DNA of 64,000 nucleotides. Source: Owenia fusiformis. Taxonomy: Eukaryota; Annelida; Polychaeta; Sabellida; Oweniidae. The notes below the pieces were generated by a model. That model had not been told where the DNA came from. It saw only the letters and a program-made list of their open reading frames with translations, and searched no databases. The translations under genes and the position numbers were made by a program. The stretch spans positions 46,641,885-46,705,884 of the forward strand of contig CAIIXF020000001.1 in assembly GCA_903813345.2 (NCBI GenBank), written 5' to 3'. This document shows positions 10,200-23,699 of the stretch, piece by piece (positions within the stretch are counted from its first letter, which is position 1; each line of letters opens with the position of its first letter).

Positions 10200-11540
10200 C
10201 ATCATCACTTGAATGTAACAAAAAAGTAATCAGACCTTTAAAATAATATCAAGATACAATCATCAGATAACCAACCAGAGGCACTTGGGATATTATATAT
10301 TGTAAGGGTAATATACATACTGGAGATTTTAGTTTGGTTTATTCAAACCTTTTCAAGTTTGTGATGCACAATTCAAACACTTTTAAATTTCAATGTGAAC
10401 ACTTTTTCTTAGTAACAAATTTGTTATCTAAATCATACCTACATGTTGAAAAACTTTGAAATGTGAACACCTGCTAATCCAAACACTTTTGGCTCGTCCC
10501 AGAGGCATTCAAATTAGACAGGTTTTACTGTATTGGTAATGGACTTGATTCAGGGTATGCACCAATAGATAATATGTTTCTGAATTTGAACATGGGCAAC
10601 ATCTGAGTCTTGTAGTATGTCCTCATCATCACTCATGCCAAACATATACCTTCACAAGACTGGGGAAATACAGTATGTGGGATAAAGACTTATTGCAAGA
10701 CTGCTTCTGTCTATCAAAGTATACTGCCTTTGATTTTCTCATCAAGTGAGTACAAAATTTTCTTTTTCACCGTTGTGGGATCTACAGTCTGTTATATCCC
10801 TTAGAATAGACAAGCTTTAGATAATATAGAGACAAAGCAGAATGCTCTTTTGGAATTTTGGCAAAAATGTTGTCAGTTTTCATATATTTTCTAATTTTCA
10901 AGAGTGTGCAAGGCAACCTTCACACTGTGATTTTGGTGCAATGGGTTATTCAATTCTGGGGAGATAACAGCATCATAAGTAGGAGGATGAATATTACCTG
11001 GTTTACCTGAGGTGCAGACCCGAATGGTAATTCAATTAGAAGTGTCTAATAGATCTAACCTCTTGTTAACCTATCAATTTATTGCCAGAGGATGCTCAAG
11101 ATAACATGTGATTTGTAGTACTCTAGACATCTTTTATCTCCTCTTATATGCAATTCTGTTTTTTTAATTCTTTATCTCAGATAAACCATGCATGGGTGAT
11201 CAAGGCCAAAATGAAGGTAATATGTTCAAATTGTTAAAGTTAAGAAATCATGATCTTGTAATAGGTATTTGTTTCTCAACCAGTTTTCGGTCCTTTCCCT
11301 TTGGCATTTGTGCTAAGATATCCATATGTTTTCTATCTCTGTATACAATGTGTTCTTTTAAGTATGATATCTGGATCCCCGATGTCTGTAGTAAGCTGTT
11401 TGAGTAGCATTTTTGAATTGAAATGAGGTAAATAGGTAAATATAAACAAGGCACAGGACGTGAACGAGATCACACCATCAAATAGACAGACACTATGAAC
11501 CAGGAAAACTGTTCTCCTATTATGTTTACAAATTTGAAGA
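10200..11540. other. No recognisable gene
   Basis: AT-rich sequence without a convincing coding segment. A fragment near 10520-10536 reads GACAGGTTTTACTGTA, matching in inverted form the terminal repeat of the small element at 52352-52561, so a degraded relative may be present. Short frames near 11192-11454 on both strands lack any family resemblance. Confidence 0.5.
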
Positions 11541-11550
11541 ACAAGAAAAC

Positions 11551-12170
11551 AAGATGGCCGCCCAAAAGTTAATCAGCTCTAGTACTTGATATCCTCTATC
11601 ATTTGTGTAAATTTGAAGGAAATCCGATGAGCGGTTTTCCTGAAATGGCGATGACAAGATTTTTCAAAAAACCTTCAAAATGGCCACCAGAAAACAAGAT
11701 GGCCACCCAAAAGTTAATCAGCTCTAGTACTTGATATCCTCTAACATTTGTGTAAATTTGAAGGAAATCCGATGAGCGGATTTTCTGAAATGGCGATGAT
11801 AAGATTTTTCGAAAAATCTTCAAGATGGCTGCCAGAAAACAAGATGGCCGCCCAAAAGTTGGTCAGCTCTAGTACTTGATATCCTCTATCATTTGTGTAA
11901 ATTTGAAGGAAATCCAATGAACAGTTTTCCTGAAATGGCGATGACAAGATTTTTCGAAAAACCTTCAAAATGGCCACCAGAAAACAAGATGGCCACCCAA
12001 AAGTTAATCAGCTCTAGTACTTCATATGCTCTATCATCTCTGCGAATTTGGAGAAAATCTGATGAGCAGTTTTCCTTAAACGGCGATGACAAAAAGCGGG
12101 ACGATCACGATCACGACCACGATCACGACCACGACCAGTATGACGACTATATCCCACCGATGGTGTGATA
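11551..12170. repeat. 145-bp tandem repeat, about four units, ending in (CACGAC)n
   Basis: AAGATGGCC recurs at 11551, 11696, 11841 and 11986, a constant 145-base step, with CAAAATGGCCACC and a conserved GATGAGCGGTTTTCC segment in each unit. The array ends in a CACGAC/CACGAT microsatellite followed by TATCCCACCGATGG. The composition resembles the longer elements at 39.7 kb and 62 kb (tandem units plus a hexamer- or tetramer-type tail). Frames from 11599 to 12309 on both strands follow the repeat and are not genes. Confidence 0.85.
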
Positions 12171-12179
12171 AAAAAAATT

Positions 12180-13390
12180 GTACTATAGGCCTAAATCTTG
12201 CATTAAAAATGGTCAAACAATTAGCAAGTAGAATGTGTATGGTAATGGTATAGTAGCATAAATAATATTTGGCATATACAAGTTTAAGTATATAAGACTT
12301 AGCAGCCAAATAGAATCTATCTTATCATGCTACATGCAAATATTTGTCCCACTATAAAATGTTTAACAACTTAAAAATGCATGTTTTGAGATACAAATCA
12401 AAAATATGTATATTTTCATCAAAACATGATGAAAACAAACATTTCTTTAGTTGTAGTGTATATACTGAGATATATTGAATATGCCAATGCAAATATAGGG
12501 TATCTCCTATGATACCATCTTATCCAAATGTTTAATTTATTTTAAAGCTAAATGTAATCAAAAAATCTAAGAGTGATAAAAATACAGTGCATAACATTCT
12601 ACATGAAACAAATCTTCAAGTAAGAGATTTATCTTCATAACGTATACCTTTCCAATTCACCAAAATGTTCTTTTTTGAGACAAAATCTGGTATATTTCTG
12701 CCAAAATAGGTACCCTACAGCCAGAAACCTGATGATTTACACAAATCACATGTATCAGACAGTCTAACTAATGCAAAAAAATTAACATATGATGCTTAAA
12801 AGTAGTGTTTTAATACTTTGGGGATAGCCACAGTTAAAAATCTGATGCTAGCTGCCACTCCCTTTGACCTGATAATCAAGGCATTTCTCAATGAGGTCAT
12901 CATAAGGTCATAGCTAATGTTTCACATTTGGGTTTTTTAAAAAGAAAACTAATAATTTTTACAACTGAAATTAACAATCCAGTAAACCGATAAAGAAAGA
13001 TTTGAAAGAAGTTTGAAAAAGTTAATTTTGAATTTCTAAAGGTTTTGATATTGCTACAATTTATTAAAAGAAGTTTAATATGTTTGGGGTTCATTTTGCT
13101 TTTTCAAAATTCCCAAATTGTGAAGTTTGCCTTATAACTTTGCATGTGTTAAACTATACATTTGTTCGTATTGAGAAAATGACAATTTTTAGGGAACATC
13201 AGAGGGGATCAAATGTATCCCTTCACTGGCATTTGCCTGGTGATGTATATGTATTCGAAGACAAGAGGTGAGAGGCTATCAATACAGAAGAACCACTGAA
13301 AGACAGTGGTCTCCCCTCCTCTGAAGCTAGTAGGTTCTACATCCATAGAGTTATACCTACTTGAAATTGTTGTATCACCCATTTCAACAT
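12180..13390. other. No recognisable gene
   Basis: AT-rich sequence. No splice-bounded coding segment, RNA gene or clear repeat boundary was seen. Confidence 0.45.
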
Positions 13391-13500
13391 TAAGGCAAGG
13401 CATTGACATGCAAAATGTTACCACCTACCATTTGTCCCTGATGCCAACTGCCAATGATGACCGCCGAATACCAAACGCCACTTCTGGTGGTGACATAAGA
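13390..13500. mobile_element. MITE, GTCACCACC family (copy 1)
   Basis: Contains a GTTACCACC start-like motif, ATGCCAACTGCC and CGAATACCAAACGCC in the middle, and ends GGTGGTGACATAAG. The same order of motifs recurs at 30409-30556, 54058-54155, 56938-57072 and 61165-61282. The ends form an inverted pair related to GTCACCACC/GGTGGTGAC. Confidence 0.7.
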
Positions 13501-13504
13501 AATC

Positions 13505-16500
13505 ATGAAATATTAACATATGATGGCCAACTTTTATCAGAACCATAAGAGAAAAATTTTATATATAATATAAAGCAGGGAAAATGGTTTTTAGTAATTA
13601 GATGAAGCTTTCTTTTGGAGAGTGCAAGAAAACTACTGAATATCATACTACATCTAGGCCTACAATATTTAGGGCACACCCCTTAAGAAGATAGTTGATC
13701 ACTTGACTTCTTGTTGCTATCAAATTGAAGGTTAAGATCAGTCAGGAATGTCAAGGTAGCTAATCTGGTTTATAACAACTGTTTTAGATGCAAGGACATA
13801 ATCCAGAATACCGATGATATCATTTACAAGTATGCATGTACATGTACATTATTAACTATTTTCACGATTTGATTTGACATTACAATTATATCAAATAAGG
13901 GATCCTCTTTTCATCCAGTTTTGTCCAAAATACAACCACCTAATCAAAATTGCATTTTTTGCATTCATGTTTTATACTTGACATTTATTTTAAAATTTAA
14001 GCCTACTGAAAGGTCACGACAGTTACACTTCTAGGGTATTTTGTTAGAAATTAATAATTCAGCAAAGTGGCCACAATATTTTCAAAATGATGTTGAGGTT
14101 AACTTGATGGCAAAACAACAAAACCGCTACAGTTACATTTTTATAACAACTTGAGACATTTTTCAAGTGCCCTCATTCAAAATTTTATTAGAATATATTT
14201 GCAATGTTTAAAACATATTCAGATCAATGTGATACTTGAATATGTTTCATTTCATATTTCAACACAATCTACACATTGAAAACATTTCTCATTCATCAAC
14301 TCAACCTTAAAACAATAAAATATACATTAAAAAAAGGTGTCAAACACTTCAAAAACGATTTGGTACATTATATTAGGTACTTAATGTCATTCTGTTACCA
14401 TCCTATTTTTACATCTCATGAAGAAATTGAGATTATAATATAGAGTTTACATGTACATTAAAGTACATATAGAGATGGGCTTCATGGATCTTCTTGGGCT
14501 TCATGGATAGATCATATTTTCATGTTTCATATTTTATTTTCATTTGTCATCATCTGTGATATTCTTTGTCTGCAAGAATGTCACAATATTCAAGCCTACA
14601 TGTAAAATACTAAATTTTAATTAAATTCTTCATTCCATTTGTTTTCAAGAAAACAAGAGCTAAGCATAACATATTAGCCTTCCCCTAAATCTACAGGTTG
14701 AAACAACTAGAGACTCCATATAGATCCACCGTGAGATATCACAGCCTTCTCTAAGTTTCCTTTTTCTTGTGCATGGCAGAGATGGTCTGAGTATCAGAAT
14801 GATATAGATCACAATGAGCCAAACTTATCATTCATATCAAGCATTAGTCACTGAGGATTTTTAAAGAGCTATGGACACATCCTTGGTCCAAAGGGTATTT
14901 CACTTCTTTCCATACCCTTGCTGAATTTAAGCATAAATGAAGTCCTTTGAAGAAGGATGCTATGAACATACCTATAATTGAATTATTGAACTCTTGGGGT
15001 CAAAATGCCTGTCAACATCCATGTCAAAACACAACTAAAGATCAAAGTAGGGTGAATATGTGTCCAAATAGATAGAACTGATTAATGGTTGTTTGCTGCC
15101 AAATACTCGATCAACTAATAACTTTTGTCACCTTTATATGAATTTCATATTTCAGAATTTCTAAAATATGTCACTTACAAAAATTAAGGTAATAAAAGGA
15201 GAGCAACTATCTGACTATGTATGTCAATAAGGCCTTGTGGGAGGGATATATGTGGTGTTAGTCCTTGAGAATTTCTTGTGGTTTTACTACAGCTTTTGAT
15301 AGTATCAGAAAACATGAATGGAGAACTCCCTTGTTTGGTGGTATACATCAAGGAGGTGAACTTTTGCCTTTGTGGTTGAACCACAATTATAACCCTTTCA
15401 TAATAAAGTCAAATAAACAAGTATAATAATACAACTCTATAAAAAATGAAAATACCTTTCACCAAGAAGACTAAGTTCTGAAATGTACATTTATATAATT
15501 CATGGTAAAGCAAGCATGAAACCAATATATAGTTTCCTTTTGATGTGGACCAAACCTACATAATTTTACACTTAATTTTCATGAAAAATGTTTTTAAATT
15601 AGGCATATCAAAGTGAACAACCATTGTACATTAACTCAGAAAATACTTCCAATTTCCGCATCAATTCAAATGTGCCAAGAAACACATAAAACAGAGGGGG
15701 TCAATATCAAATTTATAGACATGCAATTTAGTCTTGATACAAAAATTGCAATGTTGGTGCAATGGCGCTATATAAAAAGTGACATATTGGCTTTTCTTCT
15801 CAATCAAGAAGGAATGTTTTTTCTATTTGTGTACAAGGTTTCTACTTTCACTTCAGAATCAAATTAAGTCATTGAAAAATGGGTTGGACTCTATATTGGC
15901 ATTCATTTCAAATATACTTAAAAGACCTCTATTAAAATGAAATAACCAAGAAACTTATGATTTCAAGGATTTTCATACTTATAAATGCTACAGGTGTGAA
16001 TTACAAAATCTAATAAAAAACTATATTTACTTATTCGAAACAGTATAATGTTGCACTGAATATATGAACAGATGAAGGACAAATGTCAATTTTACAAGTG
16101 CTTTTAGAATTTGGACAAAGGCATTCTCTACTTACCTTAAAATTCAAATTTGATTTAAAGTATAGTTTACCTTCTCAAATATTAATAAAAAACTGTTAAT
16201 ATGCATATACTTTATTTAGTATGTGGTTACAGTAAAAAGTAGTTTAACACTAAAATGATAACCTACTTCTTATCGGATTTAACAGTATTCAGAAATCCCT
16301 TCAATAGGCCATAAGTACATCAAAACATCATAAATATTTGAAATAGTTTTAAGTTATATTTTATTAGTTATGGGTCTTCTCAATAAATTGCAACGCTATC
16401 CTTTACTTGAATTTGATATTTTTTCTTTAAAAGGGCGCTTTATATAACTAGACAATCACTGTGCTAGGGTATGTAGCTAGGATACTGCAGAGATTTCCCC

Positions 16501-19500
16501 AAGATTAAAAATCAACTGCGTGCTACAACATGTTGAAATCTTGAAAATGCCATCTTATTGAGAGTATCAAAAAGCCGGGGATATCAGTATCTATAGAGGA
16601 AATCTTGAAAAGCTTAAATGTTGGTAAGCATTTAGTTTGACTTAATATCTCAGAGAGAGAACTTTGTCTGTATAAGAAATAATCCTTTAAATAATGAATA
16701 TAGCCATCTAATCATAATATATAGTCAGGAAACAACTCTAAAATTTGATTGATGTCATATTGCACTATTATATATACTGCCTGACCTATATATATATTAC
16801 ACATAAGTGAAACTAACATGAAATGGAAGCTACTACTCAGGTCATATAGACTTTTCAAGCAAAAAAACTATAAATTCATTTGAGGTATATGTGCTCAGAG
16901 AGTAGTTATTGTTACTGATCCTCAGGGTTTGAGCCAGATGATAGTAATTCACTCCATATGTTTACATATACATATGCTTAGGTAATAATCACTCTTAAAG
17001 AGATTTACAAATGTTATAGTAGGTGGGGCCTCAAGGTCGTTATAATATTTACCTTGGAGTTAACATTCTTGAATCTCAAGATGGAACTAATTAGAAGTAA
17101 CATTAATTGGCATTAGCATTAGTCATTTTAGAGTAATGCTGAAGTGGAGGTTTATCTCAGTAAGGTCCCCAAAACAAGAGGCCAAAAGAATAATAATTCA
17201 TGTTTTAACAGAACAATTCATATTTTTACAAGGTATAAGAATTTGTAGCTTACTGACTCCCTAACAAGTAAGGCAGAAGGAGTGTAACGAAATAAAAAAA
17301 ACAATTCAGATAGATACCCATCCAGACGATACATGAACATCTGATCAACCATTCTTCATAAATTTTTAAACTACAAAATCTATCATCTGAAAGTAGCTAT
17401 AATTCCTCTCAAAGGATTTTGAAGATACGTGTAAACAGGGCACTTTTTGAAAACACGCGTAAAGGGTAAAGAATAGTAAACTCAAATATGTGAGTTAATA
17501 TCAAAACAAAAGCCTCTTAATTAATCTCTGGAAGACCTTACAAATCACAAGTATTAGATAAAGAAATACTCTGAAAAATCAGTATGGAATATGTCTACTG
17601 AATACAGAATAATTTAAAAATTGCAAAATGAAAAATTGGAATGTCACATTTTGGCAAAAATTGACTAACAGATCAGGTTTTGCTTTGTACCTTCAGTTTT
17701 CTCAGCCAATTCTTATAAATAAAATCATCTTTATGTTCTTGGTATAAAACATACAGTACAATCCCTATATTGTCATTTGATTCCTTGACTTATTCTAGAA
17801 CTGTTAACTTCCACTGAACCATCATAAAGATATTTGTTTTACAGTTTTTTTACAAGGCTAACAAAAATATCTCCTTAGAAAGTGGAGAATAATATTTGAC
17901 TTATGTTGTTGCAATAGGTTTGACCTTTACATTCCCATTTAGACACTTTGACTTATAGGTTAAAGTCATTTATCAGAGAGTTTAGATGAAAAGCAAATTG
18001 ATTTGTTGAAGTGTTTCTCCATTTTTCAGATGAGTCTAATGTTTACAAGTTAGCAAACTCATAATTGTTGATCAGTCTCTGAATTTTCTATCTTCATAGA
18101 ATTTTTCTATGAAAAAGAAATTGCTAGCACATCAAACATCATTTTCAGTAGATCAGACATATTAGTTGTAATAATCTTATCTAGTTTCTCTCCATGAGTT
18201 TCCTTTTTGGCCTCTGTAAAGGCTTTCAACTGACCGCCACATGCTATAAGCTAAAAAGCTTTTAAGGCCCTTACCAAATATTATACATAACATAAAAGGT
18301 CTAAAAATCGTAACAATATTTAACTGTACATAATGCCCTAGGTTATAATACTTCTGATATTAAGTTGAAGTGATCAGGATTTGGCCTGGCTGGCTTCTTA
18401 TAAAAGGAATATTTAAATTATTTAACAGTTGAAGCACACTCCATTGGATTTTGTCTGAATTAATAAAAACAAGACTTGGTCTAATAATCAACATTTTCTA
18501 AGTGTAATCTGCCACGTGCTGTGTGCTTACATGATATATAATACGATCAAAACTTAAAAGTGAAAATATGATTTTTACAATGCTTACTGTATCATGAGAA
18601 GAAAATTGACCAGAACTTTTTTGTTAAAAGTATAAATAAGACCCCAATTAAAAGAAAAGATCCGAAAACCCAATCTTACAAAAGTTGATGAATAAAATGT
18701 ATACCATGTGTTTTACTATAGTACATGATCATCGGAGAGAAAAGCTGAATGTTAACTGTAAAAAATATGAGTTTGATATATTACTATGAATGCAAAACTG
18801 ACACAATAAATGTTTAAGTTAAATACACCACAACTTCTCATTTTCATTCATGTAACTTTTTTACATTCATAGACAGTGTTAAACACGATCAAGTTTAAAA
18901 GATCAACTTTTTCAGTATATGTACTATACAAACTGTATATACTTGAAATTTAAATGTAAGGTACTTGTTTAAACTGCATACCTTAAAACTTGACCCCTGG
19001 ATTTTAGTACAAATACAGATGAAGTTTTTTAAATGATGATTTTTGAAACAGATAAAGTACAAACAAACAAAACAATAGACTTTTGATATAATAAAATAAT
19101 TGATTGTGTCAATTTGTCACAATGTATGTAACATTTTTAATCTAGAACCTTTTACAGCTTTAGACCCAGTTTTTTTTCAAAATCACTTTAGATCTAGTTT
19201 GCATCAAATCATTGACATTAGAAGTGATATACTGCTTTGAGCTTTGCTTTCAAGCAAACAAATCCTTTTGTACCCTTTCAAATAATTTGATTTCAATGCT
19301 TTAATACAGAGAGCTTCGTTTTCATAATCAAGGTAATCCAGTTAAAAATTCATGCATTTTTAGAAAGTCAGAGAATGGAAATGTCAGAGATTGGTAAAGC
19401 AAACCCTGATCTGTTTGTCTCTGCTATTATTTCACTCCATTAGGTTATCACTCAAAGGAGATATTCATGTTAATAGCATGGGTTTATAAATACAAACTAA

Positions 19501-20380
19501 ATGGACCTAATTATAGGATACAACGGACAAGTTATAAGCTTGTTTTCACTGCATTTGATGATTTATCAGTGCAATCAAAAAGATAACAGTCACCGTGACT
19601 CACTGACTCTCAATCAAGCCTATTATGTTACTGTATCTTTTATGTAAAGTGAGTTCGTACAACAGAAACAACCTCTGATTGTCTCATTTCTGGGAAGAAA
19701 TCTTTTATAGATACGAAACCAAGCCCATGACGAAACATTGATACAGCTACAATTCTTAGAGATTACCATTCATGTACTGTAGTTGAGTATTGGTTTTCCA
19801 TGTTTGAATGCCCACACAAAAATAGAAGTTATAGATACTGTTCGGTTCCTGACCATCGAGAGCATATTCTTTTCAGAACAAAGATTGCTTGTTGATTGTC
19901 TAATAAAGTGGCACACAAACTTTCCCACAGTTTTCTGCCAGTAGTGGTCATTTTATCTTGGTAATGGGTCGTCGGTGAAAAAACTGGAAGCTGTATGGTA
20001 AGTTAGAATATCATGTCACTTTTGCATTTAAACTGCCTGAAGATGGAGAATGTGAAATACAAGTACATAATACTTGCACAATGTTGACCTCAGAAGTTGC
20101 ATGGGTTTTCAAGAGAATGCTCTTGAATGGCAAGCTGAAGCTATCCTACAAATTTCAGAATTACAACACAGGTGCAAAATGAGAAGCAATCAAAAATGAA
20201 AAGTTTATGAATACATTATTCAATGAGGGAATCATTTTTCATTTTGCGGCATACTGATGCACAAAAAATTCGTGATTTTCAAGAAATGAAACGATCTAAA
20301 TTGAAAGTTGAAACCAGATCAAAATTTTCAAAAAAATTTCAAAAATTTCAATTCTCATTGAAATGAGAAATAAAGTGAAA
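13505..20380. other. Long AT-rich stretch, no gene recognised
   Basis: Nearly 7 kb without a convincing exon or element. It lies downstream, on the minus strand, of the signal-peptide exon at 20387-20459, so it may be an intron or hold exons too short for me to see. The small frames at 15184-15384 (minus) and 15613-15867 (plus) show no domain or splice context that I trust. Confidence 0.4.
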
Positions 20381-20386
20381 ACTCAC

Positions 20387-20459
20387 CTGTATCTTGTCCA
20401 TATGCCATAAAAACATTAAGTAATCCAAGAAGCGTTAATAAAGTACTATATTTCCACAT
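20387..20459 (-). CDS. First coding exon of an unknown secreted or membrane protein
   Basis: On the minus strand an ATG at 20459 opens 24 codons, MWKYSTLLTLLGLLNV and so on, ending ...AYGQDT. A basic residue, a run of Leu/Val and a small-residue cleavage region make a typical signal peptide. The reading frame meets a consensus donor, ACAG followed by GTGAGT, leaving a split codon with one base in this exon. The sequence upstream (20460-20600) is less AT-rich than its surroundings, as a 5' UTR would be. The remaining exons should lie below 20380 but I could not identify them, so the protein's function is unknown. A chance ORF beside a chance donor remains possible. Confidence 0.45.
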
Positions 20460-21262
20460 GTTGATTGACTTTTGGCTACTTTGGAAGCCTAAAATCATCC
20501 CTGGTGTACTCCAGCAATTCGCATGTGCCGCTTCTTCTGCAGAATGTAAACACTCAATAGATGGCGTTGTCCTAATTGTTCAATATTGATACGATGGCCC
20601 ATAATATGATAACGTCAAATATATAAACGAAATTATATTTGTTTTATAAATTTTTGACCATGTTTTGTTCACATTACAGTAGTCTAATCAATTTTGAATA
20701 ATTATTGAATTTTGATTTTGTTATGATCAGTTCCAATGATGCAACTGCTGTCACTGGCTGATCCGAGGGGGGAGGATCAGAATATGTTTTATATACATCC
20801 AATGATGGATGATGGCCTCTTGAAAATTCTCTTACTTTTAGCATGGGAAATCCTCAATTTAGTAAATCCATGACTCATTTCTTTATGGTCCAAGCTGTAA
20901 ATTGGGCACTTTAGGGAACTTACTGATCACTGGGCATTTTTTAAAATCTCTCAATCTCTTTTTGAAATTGGGCCCAAAATTCCAGATATTGTGCCAAAAT
21001 TCTCAAAATTGGAGGTCAAAATTTAAAAATTGGGGCCCAAAACCTTTTCCAAACCTGCCCCTGATTGTGTATAATCCTCGATGGGTAAGTGCATGGTATT
21101 GAGTGTGAGAGAGAGTGCATTGTCTACATTATGTCACACACAAATGTTTTCTTCAAGTCATATAAGGATAGGGGGATAATTTTCAGGCTAAAAATGTCAA
21201 TGTAATACTCTCTAATGCTCAACTGTTACAAATACAAAGGGAAAAGTAGTATACATTATTAG

Positions 21263-21798
21263 CACTGGTGATCCACTCGATTACGCTGGTTACCAAAACG
21301 GTTCGTTTTGGTAACCAAATGGCGGAACATCCGGAAGGTACGATTTTCTCGTTTCCTTATTTTACACGTTTTAGGCAGAATTCCCATGACATTTTTTAAC
21401 ACAAACGTGTATCAGTATCATATGTTTAAGAAATTGTACATATTTGCGACCAAATAGTTCAGAAGACAACAGAATCGTCGATTTACTTCCTCACTTAAGT
21501 TACATAAACGGTTTGGGTTAAAAGTGCAGATCTTAACTGATTTTCGGAAAACCGTTTATGTAACTTAAGTGAGGAAGTAAATCGACGATTCTGTTGTCCT
21601 CTGAGCTATTTTTTCGCAAACATGTACATTTTCTAAAACATATGATACTGCTGTACGTTGTGAGAAAAAACGTCATAGGGATTCTGCCTACAACGCGTGA
21701 AATAAGAAAAACAGAAAAATAGTGCCTTCGACGTTCCGACATTTTGTTACCAAAACAGTTCGTTTTGGTAACCAGCGTAATCGAGTGGATCACCAGTG
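21263..21798. mobile_element. 536-bp fold-back (snap-back) element with 5-bp target duplication
   Basis: The two halves are inverted copies of each other almost to the centre. The ends read CACTGGTGATCCACTCGATT inward from both sides, and the middle pairs GTTACATAAACGG with CCGTTTATGTAAC around 21510-21555. ATTAG is present directly on both sides (21258-21262 and 21799-21803), consistent with a 5-bp target-site duplication. No protein is encoded. CAC-type ends occur in CACTA, Chapaev and Transib groups; the 5-bp duplication would favour Transib-like, but I cannot assign it. Confidence 0.88.
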
Positions 21799-21801
21799 AT
21801 T

Positions 21802-23690
21802 AGGAGGCCCTCCTGAAAGGGCCTCCTATAGCTTTTGTAGCTTTTCTTTATTCTTTATTCTTTATTTTTATTATTCTTCCAAAGCATTTTTCTCCTACTT
21901 CCAACTAGCTTTCAACTACCTACTATATGATCCTACTAGTAACCTTGGCTGGAATAGGGGGGAAAATATTTTTTATCTAGGTCAAGGTCAAAGGTCAAAA
22001 TCTAGGTCAAATCTAAGTTTTTTTTAAAGTTTCTCAAGTTTGTCCTTATACTTCATTATTTCTTGCGATGAATTAAACTGAAACTACATTTAAGTATTCT
22101 CTACAAATTGTTCACTATATGTCAGCATTAAATTTTTACCGTTTTTGAGATATTTGACGTCAAAAAACGGTCAAAAAAGGTCATTTTTTAACTTGCTTCA
22201 ATCTGACCAAATTTTTTTTTAAAAATCATCTACAAGTTCCTAGGAGTCCGAATCTGACCTCAGATTTGACCTTTGACCTTTAGTTGACCTTCAATGACCT
22301 TCGAAAGGTCAGAAAAGTTGATTTTTCAAACTGAGTCTTTGGATTCAAATTTAAGTCAATCTAATTACAAATAGCCTACTGAGGTCTAAAAATTTCAAGG
22401 TCAAAGGTCAAGGTCATCAAATTAGGTCACAAACTGTGCTATCTAAGTTTCTCATAGTTCAAGACTACAAATCAATATTTTTAATTGAAAGTCAAGATGT
22501 ACATTCCTCTGAGGGTTCTACACATATTAGTCATTGACTATTTATTAAAAGTTTGTCCCAGTTTTGAGACATAAGAGCTCAAAAACTGAAAAAGGTCAAT
22601 TTTTTAAAGTTTATAAGGTCAAATTTTAACTTGCTTCAAATTCACCAAACTTTTTTTTAAAAATCATCTACAACTTCTCAGGAGTTCATATTTAACCTCA
22701 GATTTGACATTTGACCTTTAGTCGACCTTCAGTGACCTTCGAAAGGTCAGAAAAGTTGATTTTTCAAATTGAGTTTTTGGATTCAAATTTAGGGTAAGCC
22801 TAATCATAAAAGACCCACTGAGCTCTAAAACAGTAAAATTTTCAAGGTCAAGGGTCACGGTTATCAAATTAGGTCAAAGGTCAAAATCTAGGTCAAATCT
22901 AAATTTTTTTCAAGTTTCTCAACTTTGTCCTTATACTTCATTATTTCTTGCGATGAATTAAACTGAAACTACATTTAAGTATTTTCTACAAATTGTTTAC
23001 TATATGTCAGCATTGAATTTTTACCATTTTTGAGATATTTGACGTCAAAAAACGGTCAAAAAAGGTCATTTTTCAACTTGCTTCAATCTGACCAATTTTT
23101 TTTTTAAAAATCATCTACAAATTCCCAGGAGTCCGAATCTGACCTCATATTTGACCTTTGGCCTTTAGTTGACCTTCAATGACCTTCGAAAGGTAAGAAA
23201 AGTTGATTTTTCAAATTGAGTCTTTGGATTGAAATTTAGGTCAGCCTGATTAAAAAAGACCTACTGAGGTCTAAAAGGGTAAAACTTTTCAAGGTCAAAG
23301 GTCAAGATCATGAAATTAGGTCACAAACTGTGCTTTCTAAGTTTCGCAAAGTTCGAGACTACAAACCAATATTTTTACCCCAAAGTCGAAATATACACAT
23401 CCCTCTAATTAAGGGTTCTACACATATAAGCAATTGACTATCTAATAGAATTTTGTCCCAGTTTGAGATATAAGAGTTCAAAAATTGAAAAAAGGTCAAT
23501 TTCGAAATTTTTCAAGTTCAAATTTAAACTCGCTTCAAATTGACAAAATCGTTTTTTGAAAATCATCTACAAGTTCTCAGAAATTCACATCTGACCTCAG
23601 ATTTGATATTTGTCCTTTAGTTGACCTTCAAATTGTCAAAAATGCCTAAGAGGGCCTCCGTGAGATTGCTTGCAATCTTCAAAAGTCTAG
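21802..23690 (-). mobile_element. AGGTCA-dense hairpin-ended element, inverted copy
   Basis: Read on the minus strand it starts near 23690 with the palindrome AGATTGCTTGCAATCT (23663-23678) and GGAGGCCCTC, and ends with the hairpin AGGAGGCCCT/AGGGCCTCCT (21802-21827). This is the same order as the three plus-strand copies at 41970-47090. The body is packed with AGGTCA or TGACCT motifs, including several perfect AGGTCAAAGGTCA direct repeats. Two large internal blocks repeat (about 21960-22790 and 22870-23640). No coding sequence. Confidence 0.8.
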
Positions 23691-23699
23691 TTTTATTTG

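Noticed and set aside
10570-10700. Possible minus-strand exon reading FGMSDDEDILQDSDVAHVQ
   Set aside because: The peptide looks protein-like, but I could not find a convincing acceptor and donor in phase, and there is no neighbour to join it to.
12076-12309. ORFs with Val- or His/Asp-rich repeats
   Set aside because: They translate the CACGAC microsatellite at the end of the 145-bp array.
15184-15400. Short frames on both strands around a CTACAG acceptor-like site
   Set aside because: Neither strand gives a recognisable domain or a matching donor; chance in AT-rich DNA is likely.
21263-21320. CACTGGTG end as a RAG-type recombination heptamer
   Set aside because: It resembles CACTGTG, but there is no nonamer at 12 or 23 bases, and the element is explained as an inverted-repeat transposon end.
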